From: Emydura subglobosa
Taxonomy: Eukaryota > Chordata > Testudines > Chelidae
Assembly: GCA_007922225.1 (NCBI GenBank)
Contig: ML679966.1
Span: 31,107,896-31,171,895, forward strand
Direction of reading: 5' to 3'
DNA length: 64,000 nucleotides
Shown here one piece after another: positions 35,443 to 46,375 of the stretch. The notes below the pieces were generated by a model. The model searched no databases. It saw only the letters and a list, made by a program, of their open reading frames with translations, and was not told where the DNA came from. Both the position numbers and the translations under genes were made by a program. The stretch's first letter is position 1. The number at the start of each line of letters is the position of its first letter.

Positions 35443-35729
35443 CAGCGGTTCTCAACCTTTTTTTCCCCCCCAAGTTCCACTTGGGTCAGATAGAGTCAGG
35501 TCAAGTACCACTTGGGAAAAAAAGTGGGGGGAGACTTTCAGCGGCAGCGGGTTACATTGGGGGGAACAATGCCCTCTGCCATTTGCCCCTTTTCGGCGGC
35601 ACGGTTTCCCCCGGGTGGGTGGGTCGGCACTTCCGGCAGTGGATTCGGCGGCGCGGTACAGCTCACGTACCACCCAGCCTTCTGCGAAGTACCACCGGTG
35701 GTACGCGCACCACTGGTTGAGAACCACTG
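35443..35729. mobile_element. hAT (Charlie-like) miniature element
   Basis: The left end CAGCGGTTCTCAACCTTTTT and right end GGTTGAGAACCACTG are inverted repeats, the classic hAT/Charlie terminus. The flanking 8 bp are CACTAGAC (35,435-35,442) and TACTAGAC (35,730-35,737), an 8-bp duplication with one mismatch, as hAT elements make. The 287-bp body is GC-rich and encodes no transposase; the overlapping frames on both strands are by-products. Confidence 0.85.
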
Positions 35730-35777
35730 TACTAGACCTTCCTCACAGACCAACGTATAAAGAAAAGGGGTTTTAAG

Positions 35778-36206
35778 CAGTGGTCCCCAAACTTTTTAGC
35801 TCATGCCCCCCCCCTTACCTCTAGCCATGTCCTTCTCCCACCCCTCCCTGCCTCTTCCCCCTCAGCTGGGGCTGGGAATGGGGCCACCGTTAGGGCCAGG
35901 CACTGCAACTGAGAGCAGAACCACAGCAGCAGGGAGCCCAGTTGGGAACAGTGGCCAGGGGTCAGGCTCTGAGTGCTGCGGCCAGGAGCTGAGGCTGCAG
36001 TGGCCGAGGCTGGGAGCAGGGTTGGGGTCCACGCCAGGGAATCGTGGCCAGCAGCCATGGCCGGGTCAGGATTTGAGGCTGGAGCCACAGTTGGAGGGTT
36101 GGACCAGAACAGCACTTGCAGCAGCATTCTCTCCCTACTTCCCATGGGGGCTGACCTGGGCCCTTTGCCCCCCAATAGGGCCCACCCCACAGTTTGAAGA
36201 CCTTTG
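35778..36206. mobile_element. hAT miniature element, CAGTGGTCCCCAAAC type
   Basis: The left end is CAGTGGTCCCCAAACTTTTT. The right end, reverse-complemented, reads CAAAGGTCTTCAAACTGTGG. The flanking 8 bp GTTTTAAG (35,770-35,777) and ATTTAAAG (36,207-36,214) match at six positions. The interior is GC-rich, with many GGCCAGG/GGGAGCAGG-like units on the plus strand, and open frames of 129-134 codons on both strands that carry no transposase motif. Non-autonomous, 429 bp. Confidence 0.75.
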
Positions 36207-36214
36207 ATTTAAAG

Positions 36215-37994
36215 GCATATGAGTGACAAGTGTAGAATGATCAGACAAGGATGTCTACATACTACCAATAGTCTACAAGAGAAGACTATATCTAGTGTAC
36301 TTCTAATGTATTTTTTTAAATTTGTTAATGCATTGTTTTAGTTATCTATTCCTGAGCGGTTATTTGTGGCGTCAGAGCTATGGTCATTATCCATTATTGA
36401 ATACAGGAGGCATAGTCACCTAATCTAAGAGCTTTTACCTGACCACATTTGCACAGGAAGTCCTATCTGATTGATGCACTAGTGAATAAAAGGGGGGGGG
36501 GGGGTGAGATGGTTGCATGTATATCCTTTCCCCACTAATCAGACACTAGTCTTAGACTGATGCTAGGACAGATGCATCTTTGATTATTATTGGATTGTGT
36601 TGTCACCACATAGCTAAGTCTGGACTGATGCATTTAGACTGTGAGTTGTGTATACCCATTTGCAGAAGTCAACATTTTTTAAATAGTCATAGGAATACAT
36701 CTTAAAATCTAAATCATCTAATAGTTCATTCTAGTGCAATGTACAATTTATAAAACAAAACAGCTATGCAGTCCCCTTTGCTAATAAAAGACATTACCTC
36801 AACTATCCACTAAACAATGGATTTCATTTCTGTAATTTTAGTTATATTGTCTCCATTTTCTGTTCCTTCTCTGTAGGAGGGTCCTCATTTTTTTTTTAAA
36901 GTTAAATTACTGTTTGCAAAAGATGCCAGTTTAATAAGTCTGGTCAATGAGATCCTTTTTATTTATGTATAAAAGGTACAACCCAAGCAGTGACTATCTG
37001 ATCATTCTGATCCATTAATAGACCTTAATAATCTTCTGAAGAAATCACAGTTACTGGTTGAGAGGAGAGGTCAATCTCAGGGTTCATTCAGTCCTTTGTG
37101 TTTTTGTAGTAGATTTCTAGTAGAGGGATGTGAACTCGGTTGTGAATGCCTCTTCATTAAGTGGACTAAGATCATCATTTGTTTTAGATAATGTTGCATT
37201 AAGGACTGATTTCCTCTTTGTTCCTCTGTCACCTGTTTCCCCAAGCCTCACTTCTAGATATAAAAATGTTGTGCAACAATAAGAATAAAATGGTGAACAG
37301 AATATTCAGTTAGCTATACTTCATTGCTCTACAGTAGCTCATTTTAATAGAAGTAGCTGTTGTGAGAGGTACTAATATTTGCTTTCCTCTAGTCTTTCTT
37401 AAAGAAAGAATTCAGCTCCCCCATCCTAAGGATACATCCTACCTTTTCCCTTAAAAAAAAAAAAAAAAAAAAAAAAGGTTTTTGATAAATACATTTCTGA
37501 ATGTTTGGCAACAATGAAAAGTGAGGGCAAATTTATGAAACTGGGTCCACTTTTGCACTATGCTCTACCAGAACATTTTTTGTATTCCCTGTTTCCCCCC
37601 CACCCCAAAACCACCACCATCCCCCTTTGAGTTGCAAAAATATTTGATTTCAATCTCATTAAAGGCTGTTATTGTGGCTATCTGAGTGGTTTCATACTTA
37701 CTTCACGAATACTACATCACAGCATTTAAAAATCAAACATGCTAGACTTCCTGAACATAGTATACTAGTGAGTCTGTGGCAGATTAAGTGAACTGAGACC
37801 ACTCATTTATAGGCTTAACAAAGAGATAGGTTTGTCACTAATTGAGATCTAGGTGCTAACTTAAGGTTTTAATAATGACCACTTGGTTAAAGTACAAAAC
37901 AAATATAGTGACCCAACCAAAATATACAAAAAGGAAAAGGACTTCGAGCCAGAATACATGGAAGAAAAAAAAAAAGCAAAGAAGCATTATTCAG
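36215..37994. other. unassigned DNA
   Basis: No gene recognised. Contains a run of 13 G at 36,492-36,504 and a run of 24 A at 37,453-37,476. Confidence 0.45.
37453..37476 (+). repeat. poly(A) tract, 24 bp
   Basis: Uninterrupted run of 24 A. No retroposon body was recognised upstream. Confidence 0.9.
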
Positions 37995-38261
37995 GGCTTA
38001 TCCTCACTACAGAGTAAATCTGCATGTTGCCCCAACCCACTTCCTGTCCATACAAAAAAAAAAAAAAAAACCCTTTACTCACATGTGGTGGTGCTTTTAA
38101 ATGCTAGTTATTTGGCCTCTCAGGGACTATATAGGCTACAGCTCAAGTTAGCTCAACTCCTCCTCAGCTGCTAGCACATTCACTCTGTACTGCTCAAGTG
38201 TTATTTTGCACTGTAACCACTCACACTTGAGAGGCATTAATGCTGCAGTGAGACCATAGCT
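37995..38261. mobile_element. candidate Harbinger-type MITE
   Basis: The left end GGCTTATCCTCACTACAG and the right end, reverse-complemented (AGCTATGGTCTCACTGCAG), are similar over 18-19 bp and resemble the GGCTATGTCTACACTGCAG termini of the other Harbinger copies. The interior has the 'caagttagctcaactcctcctcagctgctagc' sequence I associate with turtle MITEs, plus a poly(A) run at 38,055-38,070. The target duplication is not clear. Confidence 0.5.
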
Positions 38262-38318
38262 ACAGGCCTTGTTACTCCTAACTCAGCCTAAACCAAAATT
38301 GAGAAAAGAGCTAACCTA

Positions 38319-38699
38319 TTGACCCTGTTTATATTGACAGGTGGTTGCTCCCTGATTGAGCAATTCTCTTCATCAGCTGGACACACCACTCATACTCTTT
38401 TCCAGCTGAGCAATCACCTGTCACTGCTTATCTACTCTGAGGGCCTCAGGATTGTTCTTTGTGCTTCACTATGGAGCATGCTATGTATTAGTGTGTTCAC
38501 AAATAATTAATTAAATAACGAGTAGAACAGGAATCTACACTTCAGTCTTCCACATCTCAGAAGAATGCCCCTAACTGCCAGGCTATAGAATCATTCTCTT
38601 TCTCTCTCTCTCTGGGCCAATGACTATTCAAGTATTTCATAGACAGGGGAACAGTTTCAACAGGAGAGACTGAGAGACACTCCCACTAAACTATCCCAT
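38319..38699. other. unassigned DNA with a CT microsatellite
   Basis: Nothing recognised apart from a (CT)n run at about 38,598-38,614. Confidence 0.4.
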
Positions 38700-38815
38700 T
38701 GCTCAGGCTTCTCCCTTGAAATATGGAAGAACCAGGTTCAGATTTCTGCTCCATAACAGGCGGGGAGGAAATGAACTCAAGTGTCCCCCATTCCAATGAG
38801 TGCCTTAACCACTAG
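38700..38815 (-). repeat. tRNA-derived SINE head, antisense
   Basis: The minus strand reads 'agcctagtggttaaggcactcattgg', an A-box-like motif (TRGYNNARNGG), followed by 'gacacttgagttcatttcc', a B-box-like motif (GGTTCRANTCC). This is the layout of a polymerase III promoter in a tRNA-derived SINE. It does not fold as an intact tRNA, and a second similar block (ctgaacctggttcttcc) follows. Confidence 0.5.
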
Positions 38816-38893
38816 GCTGAAAGTGCTAGGGGGATACGTCCTGGTGCTGATATTTTGTAAATTGTGTCTAAGACAGATGCACACACAAACAAA

Positions 38894-39010
38894 TTGGCCA
38901 ACACTCTTTGACAAATTGATTTCAAATTTGCAAATAATTTTGGATCATCTGAAACTGCTTTTTTTCATTGAACAAACTACTTGACTGAAAAAGCTTTAGC
39001 CAGCTCTAAT
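38894..39010. repeat. AT-rich fold-back repeat fragment
   Basis: 'attggccaacactctttgacaaattgatttcaaatttg' through '...aaaaagctttagccagctctaat' shows the CCAGCTCTA end of the fold-back family also seen at 18,945 and 48,100. Confidence 0.45.
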
Positions 39011-41479
39011 TATATATACAAACCAGGAGTCCCTGGTCATTTGTAGTCTAATGATATTCAGGATGTAAACAGAAAAGGCAGAAGTAAGCTAAAATAGCAA
39101 CATATACAATGTTAAATAAAATAATAGGTCTAAGAGGTTCTGACCACATGGAATGAAGTGTGGTCATGTATATTTTTCAGTGATGATCAAACCATGGACT
39201 GCCTGCAGCAAAATCACAGGTCTCTACTGCTTGATATAAAGGATAACTTCCTTAGCTCTGAGGAAGTAGAAGAATTTTATAGTCTAAGACCCGCCATTAG
39301 TGGGTTATAAGATATAAGGATGTTATTGTCTCAGGACCAGCTATGCCTGATCCTGGGCAAGTCATGGGATTTCTGTGGGCATATGATCAGTCTCCAGGCC
39401 CATTAAGTCCAAGGAAAGGTTTCATGTGTGGAATCTCTCTGCCTTTTGAAGAGTAACTATCATTGATCATTATATTTTTCCAGTGCTCCTAGTAAAGTTC
39501 ATGCAGTGACTCATATTAGTCTCTATTTCCATCTTTATGTGGGGGGTGGATTCTAGGCATGAGGTACCCAATGGTATCAATGACAGCTGCAGTTGCAGCA
39601 TGCCTCTCAGACTCTGTGGACATGATGGCCATTTATAGAGTTCTTGTATTATCACAGAGGAATAAAGACATGAGAAACTAGAAAGACTAAAATCAGTAAC
39701 AAAGCCAATGCAATAACAACAGTGTCTTCTCCCTCTTGCATTATGTAAGCAAACAAAATAAAGCTCAAAAGACCGATTTACATTTTGAGTTGTAGAGGTT
39801 ACAGGACAAAACCGGAAGGTGGTATAGAAATAAAGGGACCATGACCATACTTGGTAAACCAAATGTCTTAATCTTGAAATTACATTTTCTTATAAAAATA
39901 ACTCTAACTGGAGTGTTTTTAGTTTTTCCAGAGTGTGACAGATGATTTTCATGCATATTAAGTCTTTGCTTCATAGATTCTAGCCTGTATGCAACACATT
40001 TGTTCTGTTTTATACTAAATATGCTATGGTCACGTTTGCTTCAGACTTTCATTACTGTACTGTCCACAGTGCTAACTTTGTGGAGTTTGCTAATTTTTTA
40101 TTTTCTTCCACTTCCTCAGTGATGGGCCTATATACAAATCAATTAGCCTTTCCTCTTGGGAAACCTCATCTACCTGATTGATGACTATTTATTTGACTAT
40201 TGCTTCCCCTAAAGCAGAAACACGGGTTATCTCTGATGTGCTTGCCATGTAGAACTTGTAGCTGTCGTGCCTTTCCCAAAAGGGTTTTAATGCTTTTTTT
40301 GGAAGCTGGGTGTTACTCATATCTTTGCACAAAACCAATCATTAAAGATTATGATATTGACTGTACGTGGAACGTGAATATGAAGATAAATAATTTCTAG
40401 GGTCAGTTCCCTCAAGGAATGAAAGACATTAAATCTCCTCCTCTTTACACTTCCCTTATTTTCAGACTGTCATACTCATGTAGTGAAGTCATAGGATGAA
40501 CACTTTCCTCTTTGCAGACCTGGATATTGATCACAACTCTGTCTTTTCAGCTTTCTTATTTCATCCTCTTGCCGCAGTTTAACTGTGCTTTGTAGGTTGA
40601 TCTGCACTTCTCTAGGCTCCTTATCAGGTTTTAAATGATTCTGGAAAGAATTCCATCAGTTTATGTGTTGATCATGAAAATGTCACGCTTACTCATCAGT
40701 ATGAGTTCTCTCAGCCAAGGTACCTATGCATGGCAGAATCACAGAATACAACTGATCAGATTATATCACAACACATGATGTAATATATTCTGTGAGCACA
40801 AAGCACCATAGTGCAAGGGTAACTTGATAGTAACTATTCAACAATGGTTATTTTTATGAGAAAATTTTAACAGCGTTTTGTGACTCCATTTGTCCCAATT
40901 GACTAACCACTACTGTGTCAACTCACTTCTAGAAGAGAGGGCAAGATGCATAGGTCCCAACTCACTAAATTTATCCATCACTCAGAATCACTTGAACTCA
41001 GCCCTTAGAGGTTTTGTTGCAGCTTAGCAGACTTGGGTGTATTTTTTCCTCTCAGACCATTTAAACTCAGCCCTTAGAAACTTTGCTGTAGGTGGACAAG
41101 CCCCACCTGCAGTAAGGTACAGAGGCGCTTGGAGCAGGATGATCAGAGTAGATAGTCTTGGGTTGTAGGCCTTGTATGTAACTGGGAAAAGCATCTCAAG
41201 TTGGATCAGGGCATCACCATTCGAGGCTGACCTGGAATATCTGAGCCTTAAACCACACACTCTTGTCTCCCTCCCCATTTCCTGGAATAGCTGGCACAGC
41301 CATCTGCACTGTACAAGGAACAAAATAAAACCACCATGGAAGTATGCCATATTAGGAGGAGCAGGGGGAAGAATGATCATCAGTCAGGGCAGGTAGTGTT
41401 AGGATGAAGGTTTTGTATGGATCCAGATGGTATCACAAAGCAGCTCTTGGTTTTCCCTGGGATCTAATCCAGGACTAGA
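39011..41479. other. unassigned DNA
   Basis: No gene recognised. The longest frame (39,470-39,862, minus, 130 codons) has no recognisable domain, no coding-like composition and no neighbouring splice signals I would trust. Confidence 0.4.
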
Positions 41480-41665
41480 TCTCAGGAGGGAGAAAGGAGA
41501 CCACAAAAAGGAGAGAGTGGGTGAGGTGACCGGGAAAGGACTACAAGGCAGGGAACTAGGTACATGGAAAGGAAAAGGAGGTAGGGAGAAGAAGAAGGGG
41601 GCAAGAGAGAAAAATTGAGTGGGATATCAGAGAAGACAGGTTGGCAAAGAGGTATTTGTGGGGGA
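41480..41665 (+). repeat. purine-rich tract
   Basis: About 185 bp of mostly A and G (GGAGGGAGAAAGGAGACC, then AAAGGAAAAGGAGGTAGGG and similar). It is biased enough to yield Lys/Gly/Glu-rich frames on the plus strand and Ser/Pro/Leu-rich frames on the minus strand. No coding motif. Confidence 0.65.
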
Positions 41666-42585
41666 AAAGAACAGAAATCCAGAGGATTGTTAAAATGAAG
41701 GGAGGAAATAGAAGGTGTCATTTTAAACTGTGGATTGGGCTGAGGAGAAATTCTGAGACCATCGGAGTCATCAGTTGAGGAGTGTACCAAATAACACTAT
41801 TAGTCTGTAAAGTCAAACATCACCTCTTATGAAAATGTAAGAAGCCATACAGCTACATAGAGAATTTATGCCTTGAACTACACCAACTTGAGGTATTGTA
41901 AAAATTATACTACATCATTCATAAGGCTTTGTATTTCTTCCTCAGGCTGTCTGTTCTTTCTGCATGCTGTTCCGGACCATTTTACTGTAAACCTAAATTT
42001 CATTAACATTGCAGAGCTTTGCAGACCTCAGTTTAGTCATTTAAAAGCTGATAAACCCTTTCAACTATTTCCCCTGAATAACTGTAACCATGTAAAATGA
42101 CTATAGATGAGGGTAGCTCCAAATCAACTTTTACTGGGTTCAAGTAGTTTTTAACAGAATGTCCCAAAGGGAGTCACTAATAATCTTCATATAAAAGGAA
42201 AAGAAAATATGAACCATAAAAATTCTAACTTGTAAAAGTTCAAGTATCTTCTGTTGATCCTGTGAATAAATTCAACATCAGAGAACTACAAAGTATTTTA
42301 AATGAATTCTGGAGTGAGGTACTATGCAGTATTGCAACATGAACTGTCCCCACGGAGGCATCTGTAGGACACAGGACTGATAAAGAACTCATCAGAAAAC
42401 TATTTAAAAAGTTACTGTTGCCCATTTTGTCCCAACTGACTATTCAAAGTTTGGGGCTTATTTTTCTCGAAGCACCAAGAACACTCTTTTCAACCTGCAC
42501 CCTGATCCACAAACTTCTCCCCAGCTTTCTTCCAGGGTCAGCCACCATGCTGTCAGCTGCTCCTTTAGGTTCTCCGTCTCTCTCA
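41666..42585. other. unassigned DNA
   Basis: No gene or repeat recognised before the Harbinger element begins. Confidence 0.4.
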
Positions 42586-42849
42586 GGCCTGGTCCACACT
42601 ACAAAGTTCAGTCAATTTAAGTCGCCTTGCATCAACCTATTTGTGCATGTGTCTACACTCAAATTTGTCACAAGCCATGTAAATGCCCCATTATGGGGAT
42701 ACCGTAACACAGCCTCCCCAAACGACATTAAGCAGTGGTCGGCCTCCACAATGGGCAGTCTACACAGTGTAGCCAGGGATTTTGTCTCAGTTGTCTAAAC
42801 TGCCAAAAAAAATGTTGAAGTAAAGGCACAGCTACAGACCAGCTGTAGA

Positions 42850-44345
42850 AAGGCAGACAGCTATAAAAAGATTGCGCAAGGGATCCAGGCAAAGGGGTAC
42901 AATAGGGATCGGCAGCACCACCACATGGAAACAAAGGAACTGAGGCAGGCATACCACAAGGCCAGAGAGGCCAAAAATCAATCTCATGCCAAGCCATAGA
43001 CCTCCTTGCTGCTTTTACAATGAGCTGCTTGCCTTATTTGGTGGAGACCCACCAGCACTCCACAGCCCAGGGTGGTTGCAACCGAGGAGCTCAAAACACA
43101 GACTCCTGCTGTGAACAGCAATGAGGAGAGCATACGGTGGGGGATGGTCTAGCTATGTTACAAGTCAGGATCTTTTTGATGGCAGTTTTATTTCTTCTGC
43201 TATGGTAGGATACTCTCCTACACCACTCTGCTATAACTTCAGCAGGCACCATTCCAATAAAAAGGCTAGTGCCAGATGGGTCTAGGCAGCTTTGGGATGT
43301 GAGCAGCACCTGTGGTCTCTCTGCCTTTGCTACCCTCAGATGTGAGATATCGGCTAAAATCACCATCACCTGTGGAAAACAGTGCCAAGTCTGAGTGCCA
43401 TTGCCCTGTACTCATACCCATGGAAATACGGGCCACATTTTTTTTCCCTGCCACCTCCCCATTGCCCTTGTCAGGCCATACTCACCATGGCTGGGGCTGG
43501 AGACTGGTGTGCAAAGGCACTCCAAAGTTGAAGTGTCTATAAGCATCTCAATTATTTTCTGAAACGTCAGTTTTGCTTTCCATTGTGACCCTAAATACAA
43601 TAATACCACTGTCTATTTTAGCTGTGTCTGCTGCCATTGCGGCTCTGACTGATGCCCCCTCTACACCAGGGACTTAGCTATGGGTGGGCCTGGGTGGGCC
43701 ATGGCCCGCCTACTTTGAAAGCAGGCCCACCCAAACTCCACTTAAGCTACCTTCAACTGGAGCTTTCTTGGCTGGTGGCTTCCTGAACTTCGTGCTTCTG
43801 GTCATGTGGCCGGAAGCAGGAAGTTTGAGAAGCACTTGTTTTTCAGCTGGCCCACCTGTGTTAGCCACAGGCCCTGCCAAAAGATCACATCTGGCTATGC
43901 CCCTGCTCTACACCCGTGGAGTGCCTGACCTTGAGGAGGAGGAGAAGAAAGAAGAGGATTAGGGAGGATGTGTTCACCAATATCCTGCAAGCCAGTGTTG
44001 CAATGGACTATGGACAGAGGGCCTGAAGGGTGAATATTTCAGACAATGTGGAGAAGGAAAGAGTGGACAGGGAAAGGCTCATGAGTGCCAGCAGGAAAAG
44101 GAGAGGGATATGCACCAGGACACAGTGAGGCTTCTCAGACAACAATCACAAATGCTGCAGATTGTTGTTGACCTACAGGTCCAACAATCACAGGCTCAAT
44201 TCCCTTTGCGGTCAATGGAGAACTCAATTTTATCAGCTCCCAACGCCCCCCTCCCAACCACATGGCATCCTGGGCTGCATCTCTCTACCCCTGCCACTCC
44301 GGGGGACAGTAAGGAAAACAACAGCTTCACATACACTGACCTGTG
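42850..44345 (+). pseudogene. Harbinger ORF1, Myb/SANT-like DNA-binding protein remnant
   Basis: At 42,850-43,000 the plus strand encodes 'KKIAQGIQAKGYNRDRQHHH', followed by 'METKELRQAYHKAREANNQS'. These are the second and third helices of the SANT/MADF-like domain of Harbinger ORF1 (usual 'yekIsrglqakGh.RdaqQCrmKiKeLRqaYqktreaN..sG'). The third-helix Lys-x-Leu-Arg is intact; the preceding Cys is changed. A stop follows at 43,000. The later part, after the nested hAT element, has an acidic and basic stretch (LEEEEKKEE in one frame, RRRRRKKR in another), then 'DVFTNILQAS', and a Gln-rich helical tail up to about 44,345. The product would bind transposon ends and recruit the nuclease. Disrupted by stops, shifts and the nested insertion. 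Confidence 0.75.
43667..43905. mobile_element. nested hAT miniature element with perfect 8-bp duplication
   Basis: The left end is CAGGGACTTAGCTATGG and the right end is TGGCTATGCCCCTG (reverse complement CAGGGGCATAGCCA). The 8-bp CTCTACAC occurs on both sides (43,659-43,666 and 43,906-43,913) without mismatch. At 239 bp it has no transposase. It lies within the ORF1 remnant of the Harbinger element, so it inserted later. Its core 'gcccacccaaactcc...gtggccggaagcagg' resembles a turtle 'caggggcgtagccagg' family. Confidence 0.92.
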
Positions 44346-44529
44346 AGAGCCATGGCTGCTGCATGCATAGCCAAGATGGACTGAAATGTTTTCTACTTTT
44401 AAAGTTCTGCTCTGATAATTTACTTTAAAGGTTTGTATTGCATGTTTTTAAATTGTACATTGTGTTTGTGTACTGATTTTAGTACTCAATATGTGTCTGC
44501 TTTTCGGAAATAACTTCATCTTTATTACT

Positions 44530-45800
44530 TTACAAGATACACTGAGAATGCCCAGCATTACTCAAAGCACCCTCTACTTGTAATTCAACAGGACCACAGC
44601 GCTCAAATTTCAGTGAAGAACAGTGTAATAATGATAAAGGTGCAGCAAACACCACACACTTTCTAACAGCCTCCAAAACTTCAGGGCCAAGTAGAGCACT
44701 GTCCATCCCCCACATTACTCTGGCTGTGCTGGTCATTATAGTGCTCTTTCAAGGCCTCCCTCAGCTGCCTAGCTCTGCATCAAGCTCTTCTAATGGCCTT
44801 TGTATCTGGCTTTTTAAACTCAGCAGACAGCCGTTCCACCTTCGCCCTTCACCCAGCGGCAGCTTTTCTCCCTTTGACTCACAGATATTATGCAGCACAC
44901 AAAAGGCAGCTATAACTGTTGGGATATTTTTCTCACTAAGATCCAATCTTGTGAGTAACTGCCACCCAGGTCCCTTTAAATGCCAAAAACACATTCAGCT
45001 TTTATCTTTCTGCACCTGCTAAGCCGGTAGTTGACCCTTTCCTTGGTGCTGTTGAAGTGGCCAGCATATGGCTTCATGGGCCAGGGGAGCAAGAAGTAGG
45101 CTGGGTCCCCCAGAATCAATATTGGCATTTCAACATCACCAGTGTTAATCCATTGGTTGGGAAAGAATGTCCCTGCTTGCCGCTTTCTGAATATCCCGTG
45201 TTCTTAAAGATGCAAGTGTCATGCACTTTTCCTCACCAGCCCAGATTGATATCGGTGAAGTGTCCCAGGATCCACCAATCCTTGCATAACCATAGAAAAG
45301 TAGTCCTTTCTGTTGATGTACTCTGAGGCAAGATGAGTTGGTGCCAAAATAGGGATGTGCATGCCATCTGTCACTCCAGTGCAGTTCCAGAACCCCATTG
45401 CTGCACATCCATCCACTATGTTCTGCACATTGCTCAGAGTCACAATCCAGCAAAGCAGGACATAATTAATGGCCCTACACACTTGAATGACAATGGCCCC
45501 CACTGTGGGTTTTCCAGTTCCAAACTTATTTCTCACTGACTTCTAACAATCTGATGTTGCAAGCTTCCATAGTGCAGTCACCATTCACTTCTCAACTGTC
45601 AGTGCAGCTGTCATTCTGGTGTCCATGCACTGGAGGGCTGGGATGAGCTAGGCATAAAAAGCCAGGAACTGTGGCCTATTGCACCCATGAGATCTGTAGC
45701 CACTGCTCACCATCCCAAATTTGCATTATGATGCAGTCTGACTAGTCAGTTCTGACTTCTCAGGGCCAGATGTGGTTCTTGAGTGTTTGCAGCTTCTATG
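44530..45800 (-). pseudogene. Harbinger DDE nuclease (HARBI1-like transposase), broken
   Basis: Read from about 45,800 downward, the minus strand gives an N-terminal 'LIPALQCMDTRMTAAL' and 'VTALWKLATSDC'. Next is the helix-turn-helix stretch 'KFGTGKPTVGAIVIQV' (usual 'qFGvGkSTvg..i.eV'). The catalytic core follows with the first Asp in 'VTDGMHIPILAP' (usual 'aiDGtHIpi.aP') and the second in 'NRKDYFSMVMQGLVDP' (usual 'NRKgyhSvvlQalvD'). Near 45,000 is the conserved end of the core, 'CFWHLKG...LLTRLD' and 'AAFCVLHNICE' (usual 'aFGrLKgRfr.L..rld...iv.acCvLHNi.e'). The Glu expected just before it can be read only in a shifted frame, and a stop lies there. The longest intact frame is 105 codons, against roughly 350 for the family. 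It once cut and rejoined DNA at 3-bp targets; now inactive. Confidence 0.85.
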
Positions 45801-46375
45801 TAAATATCACCAACAACCTAGAATTGGTTCTTTTTATGTTCCTCTACAATTTGTCCTTGAAGAAATTGTCATGTCCACCATAGTTGTGGCTCTTCCTGCG
45901 GTTCTGCACATATTGGAAGATAATTCGTCCTATGCCTGTAATGGTCATGAGAATAGTCCAGAGCTCTGCAGGTGCCATGCTTCTGTCAGAGATGGCAAAC
46001 AGTGAAGAGTGCCACTGGGGTTTTAAAAAGAGGCATGAAAATATGAGATGTGGATGCTATCACGGGATAGAGAAAGTTGCATGATGGATTACGTGACCCC
46101 TTGCTCCCAGTCATCCCTGCATGACTCGTTCCTGCCCCACATTACATTGTGAACATTTCCCAAAAGACAGTGTGTTAGATGCTGGTGAGTGGCATACTGC
46201 GATACCTACCCATGATGCACTACACTGTGCATCGACACAAGCACACCAAGTAATCGTGCGCAGTACTGACACAAGCAGCCAAGCAAGCATGCACATGAGT
46301 GATATGCTAACTCCAGTGTTATGCTTTATGTTGATGTGACTTGCGTTGAACAAAGTTTATAATGTAGATATAGCC

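Larger units (their letters stand above)
42586..46375. mobile_element. PIF/Harbinger element, both ORFs present but broken
   Basis: The left end GGCCTGGTCCACACTACAAA is followed by GTTCAGTCAATTTAAGTCGC. The right end, reverse-complemented, is GGCTATATCTACATTATAAA, then CTTTGTTCAACGCAAGTCAC, and both sides continue to CATCAAC-like sequence. That is an inverted repeat of about 50 bp. Outside bases are TCA (left) and TCT (right), a probable 3-bp duplication with one change. Length is about 3.8 kb. The Myb/SANT-like ORF1 is on the plus strand and the DDE nuclease on the minus strand, facing each other, the usual Harbinger arrangement. A hAT miniature element sits inside ORF1. Both genes have stops and frameshifts. 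Confidence 0.88.

Noticed and set aside
35801..36207. Overlapping 129- and 134-codon frames on opposite strands
   Set aside because: They lie inside a hAT miniature element with a GC-rich repetitive core; no transposase or other domain is visible and the frames mirror each other.
39470..39862. 130-codon minus-strand frame
   Set aside because: No recognisable domain and no supporting splice or promoter signals; a frame of this length is not rare in 64 kb on two strands.
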